6,643 bases of DNA. Origin: Crocinitomicaceae bacterium (GTDB lineage: Bacteria > Bacteroidota > Bacteroidia > Flavobacteriales_G > Salibacteraceae). Numbering within the stretch: position 1 is the stretch's first letter; each line of letters starts with the position of its first letter. Positions 1 through 6,643 of this stretch are shown here, one piece after another. Position numbers and translations under genes: made by a program. Where the stretch lies: the NCBI GenBank assembly GCA_018623405.1, contig JAAZVO010000151.1:1-6643 (forward strand), written 5' to 3'. The notes under the pieces are model-generated. The model was not told the DNA's origin and did no database searches. It saw nothing but the letters and a program-made list of their open reading frames with translations.

Positions 1-1432
1 ATCCATTTACTCAACCGGTGGCACAGAAAGTTTTATTACCTCTTTGGGTTACCCAGTAATCAAAGTTGAAGATTTAACATCTTATCCTTCAATTTTAGGC
101 GGTAGGGTAAAAACACTTCACCCTAAAGTATTTGGTGGTATTTTACAGCGAGGAGATAATGCAAACGACCAAAAAGAATTAGCCGAATTCGAAATTCCAT
201 CATTCGATTTGGTAATTGTAGATTTATATCCTTTTGAAGACACTGTTGCTTCAGGAGCAGAACATCAAGCTATTATTGAAAAAATAGACATTGGCGGTAT
301 TTCTTTGATTAGGGCCGCAGCCAAAAATTTCAAAGATGTATTAATTATTCCATCAAAAGCTGAGTATGAAATATTGGAAAACATCTTAAACGATGGTGGA
401 AATACTGATTTAACAACAAGACAAAAATTGGCAGCGAAGGCATTTAAAGTTTCTTCTCATTACGATACAGCCATTTTCAATTATTTCAGTGAACCTACCA
501 ATGAAGAAGGATTCAAACAAAGCTTACATGAAGTAAAAACTTTACGCTATGGCGAAAACCCTCATCAAGAAGGAAAGTTTTTCGGAAAGCTAGAAGAGGT
601 TTTTGACCAATTACACGGTAAAGAAATTTCATACAATAACTTGTTGGATATTGATGCAGCACTAGATCTTATTTCAGATTTTGAAACCAATCCTACAATA
701 GGTATTCTGAAACACAATAATGCATGTGGAATCGCCGAAAGAAATAACTTGTTGGATGCTTGGAATGATGCCCTAGCCGGGGACCCAATCTCTGCTTTTG
801 GAGGTATTTTGGTTGCAAATCAAAAGGTAGAAAATGATGTTGCCACTGAAATGGATAAAATATTTTTTGAGGTAGTGCTTGCTCCTGATTTTACTGATGA
901 AGCTCTTGAATCGCTCAAAAAGAAAAAGAACAGGATTATCTTAAAAACTAAAGGCTACAAACCACAAGGTAAATCTTATAAAAGCCTATTAAACGGAGTA
1001 ATTGAGCAGGATAAAGATTTAAAAACCGAAACTCCTGCCGATTTAAAACAGGTTACAACAGTTGCTCCTAACAAACAAGAAGTTGAAGATTTATTGTTTG
1101 CCAACAAATTGGTTAAGCATACCAAATCTAACGCAATTGTTTTGGCAAAAAACAAACAACTAATTGCGAGTGGCACAGGGCAAACCTCTAGAATAGATGC
1201 CCTAAACCAAGCAATTGAAAAAGCACGTAAATTTGAATTTGACCTTAATGGAGCCGTAATGGCCTCAGATGCGTTTTTCCCATTTCCCGATTGTGTAGAA
1301 ATTGCTCACAATGCAGGAATAACATCTGTAATCCAACCAGGTGGCTCCATTAAAGATCAAGACTCGATAGATTATTGTAACAGTGCCGGAATGAGTATGG
1401 TTACTACCGGCGTAAGACATTTTAAGCATTAA
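1..1432 (+). CDS. purH: Bifunctional AICAR transformylase / IMP cyclohydrolase PurH, 5'-truncated by the window edge
   Basis: PurH catalyses the last two steps of de novo purine synthesis in the cytosol: formylation of AICAR with 10-formyl-tetrahydrofolate, then ring closure to IMP. The frame is open from base 2 with no stop, giving 476 visible residues. The family is usually a little over 500 residues and its STGGT motif, here at visible residues 4-8, normally sits near residue 35, so about 30 N-terminal residues lie outside. The TTG at position 44 is therefore internal and not the start. The cyclohydrolase (MGS-fold) domain shows GGRVKTLHPK near residues 33-42, IDIGG at 95-99 and RAAAKNF at 104-110. 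The transformylase domain shows LRYGENPHQ at 181-189, the catalytic Lys-His pair at 237-238 in KHNNACG, GDPISAFGG at 260-268, MASDAFFPF from 420 and QPGGSI at 445-450. It ends with the typical TGVRHFKH. Its stop lies 5 bases before mreB, suggesting a shared transcript. Both domains look intact. Confidence 0.98.
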   Translation, partial: SIYSTGGTESFITSLGYPVIKVEDLTSYPSILGGRVKTLHPKVFGGILQRGDNANDQKELAEFEIPSFDLVIVDLYPFEDTVASGAEHQAIIEKIDIGGISLIRAAAKNFKDVLIIPSKAEYEILENILNDGGNTDLTTRQKLAAKAFKVSSHYDTAIFNYFSEPTNEEGFKQSLHEVKTLRYGENPHQEGKFFGKLEEVFDQLHGKEISYNNLLDIDAALDLISDFETNPTIGILKHNNACGIAERNNLLDAWNDALAGDPISAFGGILVANQKVENDVATEMDKIFFEVVLAPDFTDEALESLKKKKNRIILKTKGYKPQGKSYKSLLNGVIEQDKDLKTETPADLKQVTTVAPNKQEVEDLLFANKLVKHTKSNAIVLAKNKQLIASGTGQTSRIDALNQAIEKARKFEFDLNGAVMASDAFFPFPDCVEIAHNAGITSVIQPGGSIKDQDSIDYCNSAGMSMVTTGVRHFKH

Positions 1433-1437
1433 AAAAC

Positions 1438-2460
1438 ATGGGGTTATTTGATTTTTTTACCCAAGAAATAGCCATAGATTTAGGCACAGCCAATACCCTT
1501 ATTATACATAATGATAAGGTTGTGGTTGATGAGCCATCTATTGTAGCTATAGACAGATCTACCACCAAAGTTATAGCTGTTGGAAAAAAAGCTATGCAAA
1601 TGCATGGCAAAACCCATGAAAACATAAAAACCAACAGACCTTTAAAAGATGGAGTGATAGCAGATTTCCAAGCTGCAGAACACATGATTAGGGAAATGGT
1701 AAAAATGATAAACCCTAAAAAGCGTGTTTTTAATCCATCACTTAAAATGGTAATTTGTATTCCATCAGGAATTACAGAGGTAGAGAAAAGAGCTGTTAGA
1801 GACTCTGCTGAGCATGCAGGAGCTAAAGAAGTTTACCTTATTCGCGAGCCGATGGCTGCCGCTATTGGTATCGGTGTTGACGTTGAAGAACCAATGGGTA
1901 ACATGATTATTGACATTGGCGGTGGAACAAGTGAAATTGCCGTAATTGCCCTAGGAGGAATTGTTTGCGATAAATCTATCCGCGTTGCCGGAGATGAATT
2001 TACTGGCGATATAGAAGATTACTTGAGAAGACAACACAATATTTTAATTGGTGAAAGAACCGCCGAACGAATTAAAATTGAGGTTGGTGCAGCACTTCCT
2101 GAATTAGATGATCCGCCTGAAGATTTTGCAGTTCACGGTAGAGATTTAATGACGGGAATTCCAAAAGAAATAACCGTTTCTTATGTTGAAATTGCTCATG
2201 CCTTAGATAAATCTATCTCTAAAATTGAAGAAGCAATTTTAAGTGCTTTAGAAATGACCCCACCCGAACTTTCGGCAGACATTTATAAAACCGGAATTTA
2301 CATGGCCGGTGGTGGTTCTATGTTACGTGGTTTAGACAAACGTATTCAAATGAAAACTAAATTACCTGTTCATGTGGCAGATGACCCGCTAAGAGCGGTG
2401 GCCCGCGGAACAGGTATTGCATTAAAGAATATCGACAAATTCCAATTCTTAGAAAGGTAA
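1438..2460 (+). CDS. mreB: Rod shape-determining protein MreB (bacterial actin homologue)
   Basis: MreB polymerises with ATP into antiparallel filaments on the inner face of the cytoplasmic membrane and orients the cell-wall elongation machinery. The 340-residue length is normal for the family. Actin-fold nucleotide motifs are complete: phosphate-1 IDLGTANTLI at residues 13-22, IPSG at 108-111, the REPMAAAIG segment at 136-144 with the conserved Glu137, phosphate-2 DIGGGTSE at 159-166, and an adenosine-binding AGGGSMLRGLD near the C-terminus. The start is fixed by the N-terminus MGLFDFFTQEIAIDLG, which places the first strand correctly. The hydrophobic GLFDFF could be the membrane-contacting tip, by analogy with the N-terminal amphipathic helix of the E. 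coli protein (inference). No Shine-Dalgarno sequence precedes the ATG, only an A-rich stretch, as is usual in Bacteroidota. It is the first shape gene of the cluster, 5 bases after purH. Confidence 0.99.
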   Translation: MGLFDFFTQEIAIDLGTANTLIIHNDKVVVDEPSIVAIDRSTTKVIAVGKKAMQMHGKTHENIKTNRPLKDGVIADFQAAEHMIREMVKMINPKKRVFNPSLKMVICIPSGITEVEKRAVRDSAEHAGAKEVYLIREPMAAAIGIGVDVEEPMGNMIIDIGGGTSEIAVIALGGIVCDKSIRVAGDEFTGDIEDYLRRQHNILIGERTAERIKIEVGAALPELDDPPEDFAVHGRDLMTGIPKEITVSYVEIAHALDKSISKIEEAILSALEMTPPELSADIYKTGIYMAGGGSMLRGLDKRIQMKTKLPVHVADDPLRAVARGTGIALKNIDKFQFLER

Positions 2461-2473
2461 AACCTTGGAATGA

Positions 2474-2480
2474 GAAAGGT
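2474..2480 (+). promoter_or_regulatory. Possible weak ribosome binding site for mreC
   Basis: GAAAGGT ends 5 bases before the mreC ATG and is the only purine-rich, Shine-Dalgarno-like stretch before any start in this window. mreC is also the only gene here preceded by a gap of more than 5 bases, so it may need its own initiation signal. Bacteroidota rarely depend on such sequences, and the match to AGGAGG is partial, so this is a weak call. Confidence 0.25.
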
Positions 2481-2485
2481 AATAT

Positions 2486-3325
2486 ATGAGGAACTTACTC
2501 AATATTTTATGGAAATATCAGTTTTTCATTGCTTTTCTTTTTTTGCAAGCCATAAGCTTAACGCTGCTTTTTCAGTACAACAAGTTTCATAAAGCAGAAG
2601 TGCTAACAGGTGCAGCTCAAATTTCAGGCTCAACCTATTTATTTGTAAATAATATTCAGTCTTACCTATCATTAAAAGAAGAAAATGAAAAGTTAAGGTT
2701 AGAAAATGAGCATCTAAAAAACAGATCGAAGGCTGATGCATATTACAGTTTAGATACTTCTAAAACTTACTTTAACGATTCGCTTTTTCAGAGACAATAC
2801 AAATTCTTATCTGCAAGGGTAATTAACAGTACGGTAGGAAACAGAAACAATTACATTACCTTAAATCATGGTGAGTTTAGTGGTGTAGCGCCCGAAATGG
2901 GCATAATTACAGAGAAAGGTGTTGCCGGTATTATTAAAGATGTTTCATCGCACTTTTCTGTTGGCCTCTCCCTTCTTCACTCTAAAACCAAATTAAGTGT
3001 AAGGCTAAAAAACTCAAATTACTTTGGGTTGGTAAGTTGGGATGGTGTAAACCCTTATGCTTTAAATTTAGATGATATCCCTAATCATGTAAATATCCAA
3101 GTTGGAGATACCATTGTTACAAGTGGTGCTTCTTCCATCTTTCCTTATGGACTCTTGGTAGGCACTATAATAAGCTTTGAAAAGGTTGAAGGAGAAGTGT
3201 TTTATAAAATAAAAATTAAACCCACCCAAGACCTTAACAGCACATCTAGCTGCTATATTGTTATGAATAGGCTTAAACATGAACAAGTTGAACTAGAAAC
3301 TACCGCACAAGCAGATGAGGATTGA
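2486..3325 (+). CDS. mreC: Rod shape-determining protein MreC
   Basis: MreC is a bitopic inner-membrane protein whose periplasmic part binds and activates PBP2 and bridges it to MreB and MreD. The 279 residues show the family layout: a short basic cytoplasmic start, one transmembrane helix at about 12-31, a coiled coil at about 50-80 (LKEENEKLRLENEHLKNR), and the paired beta-barrel domains from about 105 to 262. Family signatures are visible: GNRNNYITLNHG at 118-129 and GDTIVTSG followed by FPYGLLVG at 207-226. The last 17 or so residues form an acidic, probably disordered tail ending QADED. The ATG at 2486 is chosen because it places the transmembrane helix near the N-terminus; another ATG at 2470 is out of frame. 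The gene follows mreB after 25 bases and overlaps mreD by 11 bases, which suggests coupled translation. Confidence 0.97.
   Translation: MRNLLNILWKYQFFIAFLFLQAISLTLLFQYNKFHKAEVLTGAAQISGSTYLFVNNIQSYLSLKEENEKLRLENEHLKNRSKADAYYSLDTSKTYFNDSLFQRQYKFLSARVINSTVGNRNNYITLNHGEFSGVAPEMGIITEKGVAGIIKDVSSHFSVGLSLLHSKTKLSVRLKNSNYFGLVSWDGVNPYALNLDDIPNHVNIQVGDTIVTSGASSIFPYGLLVGTIISFEKVEGEVFYKIKIKPTQDLNSTSSCYIVMNRLKHEQVELETTAQADED
3315..3325 (+). other. 11-base mreC/mreD overlap (likely translational coupling)
   Basis: The mreD start ATGAGGATTGA contains the mreC stop TGA as its last three bases. No Shine-Dalgarno sequence lies upstream of the mreD ATG. Ribosomes ending mreC would be close to the mreD start, so coupling or reinitiation is a reasonable inference. 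Confidence 0.6.
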
Positions 3326-3833
3326 GTGGATAAACTATTTATTTAGGTTTTTGGTGGTTGGGGCACTTCAAGTACTCTTTTTTAACCATATAAATGTATT
3401 TAACGTTGCCATTCCTTTCTTTTACGTAATATTCTTCATAACCCTTCCTGTTGATGTTAAAGGAATTCCATTGTTGTTAATAGCTTTTCTTGGAGGTTTA
3501 ACAATTGATGTTTTCACAAATACACTCGGAATGCATTCTACTGCTTGTTTAACATTAGCATTTGCAAGGCCTTATGTATTGGAATTGTTAAGTCCAAGAG
3601 AAGGCTATGAGTTTAACTCAAAACCATCTGTAGCTGAGTTTGGCACACTCTGGTTTATACCCTATGGGCTAATTTTAATTGTATTACACCACTTTGTTTT
3701 ATTTTCAGTTGAGGCGCTAAGGTTTGCAGAGTTTTTTTGGATATTGGGTAAAACCTTAAGCAGTGCTATACTTACCTTATTGATTATTCTATTGGCACAA
3801 TCTTTTAACGCAAAATCTACACAGTTTGAATGA
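3315..3833 (+). CDS. mreD: Rod shape-determining protein MreD
   Basis: MreD is a small polytopic inner-membrane protein of the Rod complex. It partners MreC and modulates its effect on PBP2, but its biochemical activity is not well defined. The 172 residues are of usual length and very hydrophobic, with about six membrane segments by eye: 7-23, 30-46, 50-68, 73-90, 110-131 and 139-161. The best family signature is the stretch GGLTIDVFTNTLGMHS at 60-75, with a conserved Gly/Asp/Gly pattern, followed by ARP at 84-86. The loop at about 92-108 is the main hydrophilic region. The start at 3315 is the only plausible one, since the next in-frame Met is residue 73. The gene overlaps mreC by 11 bases and mrdA by 4 bases. 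MreD sequences diverge strongly, so position between mreC and a PBP2 gene carries much of the assignment. Confidence 0.94.
   Translation: MRIEWINYLFRFLVVGALQVLFFNHINVFNVAIPFFYVIFFITLPVDVKGIPLLLIAFLGGLTIDVFTNTLGMHSTACLTLAFARPYVLELLSPREGYEFNSKPSVAEFGTLWFIPYGLILIVLHHFVLFSVEALRFAEFFWILGKTLSSAILTLLIILLAQSFNAKSTQFE
3830..3833 (+). other. ATGA overlap of mreD stop and mrdA start
   Basis: The mrdA ATG and the mreD TGA share bases in the classic ATGA arrangement, typical of stop-start reinitiation. No Shine-Dalgarno sequence is visible just upstream of this start. Confidence 0.65.
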
Positions 3834-5653
3834 GAGACCTCAGCGAACGTAGAATTGTAATACTTGGAATTTTTTTGGTGATTGGGGTAGTTTACCTTAT
3901 TCGACTTTTTTACATCCAAGTAATTGATGACACCTATAAACTATCTGCAAAAAACCAAGCTTTACGATATGTAACTCAATATGCTCCTCGAGGATTAATT
4001 TATGATAGAAATGAAAAGCTTTTGGCATATAACGAAGCTGCTTATGACATCATGGTAATCCCTAGACAGGTTGAAGATATAGATACAAATAGCTTTTGTG
4101 AATTACTAACTATTACCAAAGAAGAGTTCATTGAACGAATAAAATCGGCACGGTCCTATTCAACTTACAAGGCCTCTACATTTGAAAAACAAATCCCTAC
4201 AGACCAATTTGCTCAAATCTCTGAAAAACTCTACCAATACAAAGGGTTTTACATTCAAAAAAGAACATTAAGAAAATATCCTTATCCCGTTGCGGGTCAT
4301 GTACTTGGGTACATTGGAGAGGTATCTCCAACCGATTTAAAAAAAGATAGCTACTATAAAAAAGGAGATTACATTGGTATATCTGGCTTAGAAAAAGAAT
4401 ATGAAAAAGAGTTAAGGGGTAAAAGGGGCAGAAAAGTGCTATTGGTAGATGTACACAACAGAGAAAAAGGGAGTTATAAAGGTGGTGAGTATGACTCGTT
4501 AGCCATTGAAGGCAAAGCGCTGTATTGCTCTATAGATAGAGAGTTGCAAGCATATGGCGAGAAACTAATGCAAAACAAAAGGGGAAGTATTGTGGCTATT
4601 GAGCCAAAAACAGGTGAAATTTTAGCATTAGTTACTTCCCCAAACTACGACCCAAACTTGTTGGTGGGAAGATACCGTTCAAAGAATTTTGAAAATTTGG
4701 TTGCTAATGATTCGTTAGACCCACTTTTTAACAGGGCAATAAATGCTCAGTATAGGCCCGGTTCTATTTTTAAATTGGTTGAATCTTTAATTGGGCTTCA
4801 AAAAGGAGTTATTAAACCTTCCACCAGAATACCTTGTAACCGAGGTATTATCAACTGCCATGGTTCACATACCAATGACAACCTAGAAGAAGCTATACAA
4901 CATTCTTGCAACCCCTACTTTCATCAGGTTTATAAAAAACTTATACAACAAGGCAAAAGCTCCAATATTTTTAAAGACAGTGAAATTGGATTACGGGAGT
5001 GGCATGAGATGGTAACCAAGTTTGGTTTTGGAAAAAAATTAAACTCTGACATTCCGAACATGTTGGGTGGATTAGTGCCCGATGTTAACTTTTACAACAG
5101 GTGGTATGGTGAAGGTAGATGGGCCTTTTCTACAATTTACTCCAATAGTATTGGCGAAGGAGAGCTGGGTGTAGTACCCATTCAAATGGCCAATTTGGCT
5201 GCAACCATTGCCAATAAAGGTTTTTATTATACTCCACATTTAGTAAAAGCCATAGGCGATGAAGGTATTGTTAGGGAAGAGTTTATTACAAAAAACGAAA
5301 CAGGTATTGATAGCAATTATTTTTCACCTGTTATTAATGCAATGTCTGCAGTGGTAAACCAACCCGGAGGTACTGCGAGAAGAGCTAGAATGGATTCAGT
5401 TGAAGTTTGTGGTAAAACAGGAACAGTTCAAAATAAGGACAGACCAGACCACTCAGTGTTTATTTGTTTTGCACCAAGAGAAGACCCAAAAATTGCTTTG
5501 GCTGTGTATGTTGAGTATTCAGATTTTGGAGGAGTGTGGGCTGCTCCTATATCATCATTAATGATTGAAAAATACTTGTACGGAGAAATAAAAAGAAAAG
5601 ATAAAGAGCAGCGCATATTAGACGCTTCTTTTCTAACAATTTATGAGGAATAG
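3830..5653 (+). CDS. mrdA: Penicillin-binding protein 2 (elongation-specific class B transpeptidase)
   Basis: PBP2 cross-links new peptidoglycan strands during sidewall elongation and works with the polymerase RodA, encoded next. The 607 residues begin with a short basic cytoplasmic end and one membrane anchor at about 9-28. A pedestal/dimerisation domain follows, with APRGLIYDRN at 52-61 and a segment ending in GISGLEKEYEKELRGKRG at 183-200. The transpeptidase domain runs from about 250 to 585 and has all three active-site motifs: SxxK as S312-I-F-K315 in RPGSIFK, SxN as S359-C-N361, and KTGT at 529-532. The conserved region around EGELGVVPIQMAN at 443-455 is also present. Cys336, Cys343, His344, His347 and Cys360 cluster between and within the first two motifs and could bind metal. 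The overlaps with mreD and rodA, and the adjacency to rodA, separate it from the division protein PBP3/FtsI. It would be a beta-lactam target. Confidence 0.98.
   Translation: MRDLSERRIVILGIFLVIGVVYLIRLFYIQVIDDTYKLSAKNQALRYVTQYAPRGLIYDRNEKLLAYNEAAYDIMVIPRQVEDIDTNSFCELLTITKEEFIERIKSARSYSTYKASTFEKQIPTDQFAQISEKLYQYKGFYIQKRTLRKYPYPVAGHVLGYIGEVSPTDLKKDSYYKKGDYIGISGLEKEYEKELRGKRGRKVLLVDVHNREKGSYKGGEYDSLAIEGKALYCSIDRELQAYGEKLMQNKRGSIVAIEPKTGEILALVTSPNYDPNLLVGRYRSKNFENLVANDSLDPLFNRAINAQYRPGSIFKLVESLIGLQKGVIKPSTRIPCNRGIINCHGSHTNDNLEEAIQHSCNPYFHQVYKKLIQQGKSSNIFKDSEIGLREWHEMVTKFGFGKKLNSDIPNMLGGLVPDVNFYNRWYGEGRWAFSTIYSNSIGEGELGVVPIQMANLAATIANKGFYYTPHLVKAIGDEGIVREEFITKNETGIDSNYFSPVINAMSAVVNQPGGTARRARMDSVEVCGKTGTVQNKDRPDHSVFICFAPREDPKIALAVYVEYSDFGGVWAAPISSLMIEKYLYGEIKRKDKEQRILDASFLTIYEE
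5643..5653 (+). other. 11-base mrdA/rodA overlap (likely translational coupling)
   Basis: The rodA start ATGAGGAATAG contains the mrdA stop TAG as its last three bases. This is the same geometry and nearly the same sequence as the mreC/mreD junction. The upstream bases are pyrimidine-rich and lack a Shine-Dalgarno sequence. Confidence 0.6.
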
Positions 5654-6643
5654 AGATTCAATATCGAGAAATCTTGATTGGTTTACCATTGGTCTTTTCG
5701 GAATATTGGTAATTCTGGGGTGGTTTAACATTTTTGCTGCCAACTATAACGATGAAACCAAAACGCTTTTCGATCTCTCTCAAAACTATGGAAAACAGGC
5801 TATTTGGATAATAGCCAGCATTATTATTATTTGGCTAATCATATTACTTGAAGCCCAATTATTTACAGCTTTTGCCTACCCCATTTATGGTATTAGTATA
5901 GCATTGCTAATTGGTGTTTTATTTTTTGGTCAAGAAATTAAGGGAGCTAAATCGTGGTTTGTATTGGGTGGCTTTAGTTTTCAACCGTCTGAGTTTGCAA
6001 AGGTCGGTACTGCCCTAGCGCTAACCAAATATTTAAACGACCTCAAAAAATCGAATCAACAGTTTAAAGTACGGTTTACCACAATTTTAATACTAGCCGC
6101 GCCAGCCGCCCTTATATTGTTACAGCCTGATACCGGCTCTACCTTAGTTTATGCCGCTTTTATTTTTGTGCTTTACAGAGAAGGACTTTCAGGCAATATT
6201 TTATTAATCGGTTTAGCGGCTGCAGTATTCTTCATTTTAGCGCTATTAATAAAGTCTACTTCGGTCACATTTCCTTTTGACGTTGAAGTATCAGGAAAGT
6301 TCATATTAATCATTTCCATTCTCATCATTTTAGTGCTTGTTTACTTCTTATTTAATAATAAAAGGCGGAAACTTTTCTATCCACTTACCATTGCCTTTAT
6401 TGTTATTTCCGGGTATATTTTCAGTGTAGATTATGTATTTGATAAGGTTTTATCACCTCACCAACAAAATCGAATCAATGAATTATTAGGCATTACCTTC
6501 GACCCTAAAGGAGCAGGTTATAATGTCCATCAATCAAAAATTGCGATAGGCTCAGGTGGGTTTTCAGGGAAAGGTTTTTTGCAAGGCACCCAAACAAAAT
6601 TTGATTTTGTACCCGAGCAAAGCACCGACTTTATCTTCTGCAC
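5643..6643 (+). CDS. rodA: Peptidoglycan glycosyltransferase RodA (SEDS family), 3'-truncated by the window edge
   Basis: RodA polymerises lipid II into glycan strands in the inner membrane during elongation and pairs with PBP2. I translated this frame by hand: 333 codons are visible and no stop is reached. The C-terminal helices, probably 80-100 residues, are missing. The start ATG overlaps the mrdA stop and places a short basic N-terminus ahead of the first helix. SEDS signatures are clear: GAKSWF at 101-106 and FQPSEFAK at 113-120, QPDTGSTLV at 161-169, QNRINELLG at 275-283, DPKGAGYNVHQSKIAIGSGG at 287-306, then GKGFLQGTQT and VPEQSTDFIF to the edge. Asp287 is the likely counterpart of the essential Asp in the large periplasmic loop of characterised RodA proteins. 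Hydrophobic segments by eye are near 13-33, 52-69, 76-96, 144-178, 184-203, 219-237 and 246-263. The pair at 219-263 looks extra compared with E. coli RodA. FtsW is less likely given the mrdA neighbour. Confidence 0.97.
   Translation, partial: MRNRDSISRNLDWFTIGLFGILVILGWFNIFAANYNDETKTLFDLSQNYGKQAIWIIASIIIIWLIILLEAQLFTAFAYPIYGISIALLIGVLFFGQEIKGAKSWFVLGGFSFQPSEFAKVGTALALTKYLNDLKKSNQQFKVRFTTILILAAPAALILLQPDTGSTLVYAAFIFVLYREGLSGNILLIGLAAAVFFILALLIKSTSVTFPFDVEVSGKFILIISILIILVLVYFLFNNKRRKLFYPLTIAFIVISGYIFSVDYVFDKVLSPHQQNRINELLGITFDPKGAGYNVHQSKIAIGSGGFSGKGFLQGTQTKFDFVPEQSTDFIFC

Noticed and set aside
44..46. TTG at 44 as the purH start codon
   Set aside because: The frame is open upstream to base 2 and encodes the conserved STGGT motif of PurH, so the true start lies before the window.
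635..757. 15-base direct repeat AATAACTTGTTGGAT at 635-649 and 743-757
   Set aside because: Both copies encode Asn-Asn-Leu-Leu-Asp within conserved parts of PurH. Two short copies in coding sequence do not suggest a mobile or regulatory repeat.
976..1176. Minus-strand open frame opposite purH
   Set aside because: The frame lies opposite strongly conserved transformylase coding sequence, and its Cys/Ser/Leu-rich translation is typical of antisense shadow frames.
1452..1458. Run of seven T near the start of mreB (another at 2538-2544 in mreC) as possible slippage or frameshift sites
   Set aside because: Both genes read through at full length in one frame with all motifs present, so there is no sign of a frameshift.
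1422..1685. Minus-strand open frame across the purH-mreB junction
   Set aside because: It lies opposite conserved MreB coding sequence and has no recognisable domain. The same holds for minus-strand frames at 2526-2741, 3068-3286, 3662-3919 and 5428-5616.
2470..2592. 40-residue open frame starting at an ATG in the mreB-mreC gap
   Set aside because: It lies almost wholly inside mreC in another frame, its product resembles nothing I recognise, and mreC in its own frame is convincingly a real gene.
6161..6168. TATTTTTG, a match to the Bacteroidota -7 promoter element TAnnTTTG
   Set aside because: It lies inside rodA, no TTTG-like -33 element sits at the expected distance upstream, and a chance match in AT-rich sequence is likely.
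1..6643. The whole window as a novel system, such as defence or mobile-element cargo
   Set aside because: Every gene matches a well-known housekeeping family in a familiar order. There are no repeats, integrase genes, composition breaks or unexplained coding regions.

Overview
The window is a compact, AT-rich, plus-strand gene block with six genes and almost no non-coding DNA: the 3' part of purH, then complete mreB, mreC, mreD and mrdA (PBP2), then the 5' part of rodA. The gene order, protein features such as the MGLFDFF start of MreB, AT-rich composition and near absence of Shine-Dalgarno sequences all suggest a member of the Bacteroidota, probably Flavobacteriia-like. The assignment below phylum is inference, and I cannot name a genus.

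Layout: positions 1-1432 hold the bifunctional purine-biosynthesis enzyme PurH, lacking roughly its first 30 residues. After a 5-base gap comes mreB (1438-2460), then a 25-base gap, the longest non-coding stretch in the window. mreC (2486-3325) overlaps mreD (3315-3833) by 11 bases, mreD overlaps mrdA (3830-5653) by 4 bases, and mrdA overlaps rodA (5643 to the window end) by 11 bases. I see no tRNA, rRNA, CRISPR array, insertion sequence, terminator or convincing promoter. No intergenic stretch exceeds 25 bases, so a promoter for the shape genes must lie within or upstream of purH.

Together mreB-mreC-mreD-mrdA-rodA encode the elongasome (Rod complex). MreB forms membrane-attached actin-like filaments. 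MreC and MreD link these to the periplasmic machinery. RodA is the SEDS glycan polymerase and PBP2 is its partner transpeptidase. The overlaps suggest one mRNA with translational coupling. All catalytic motifs that fall within the window are intact, so the block looks functional.

I found no previously undescribed system. The points most worth a second look are modest: an apparent two-helix insertion in RodA just before its catalytic loop, a Cys/His cluster beside the PBP2 active site, the purH-mreB junction, and a repeated ATGAGGA start-codon context at three of the gene starts, two of them within 11-base overlaps.
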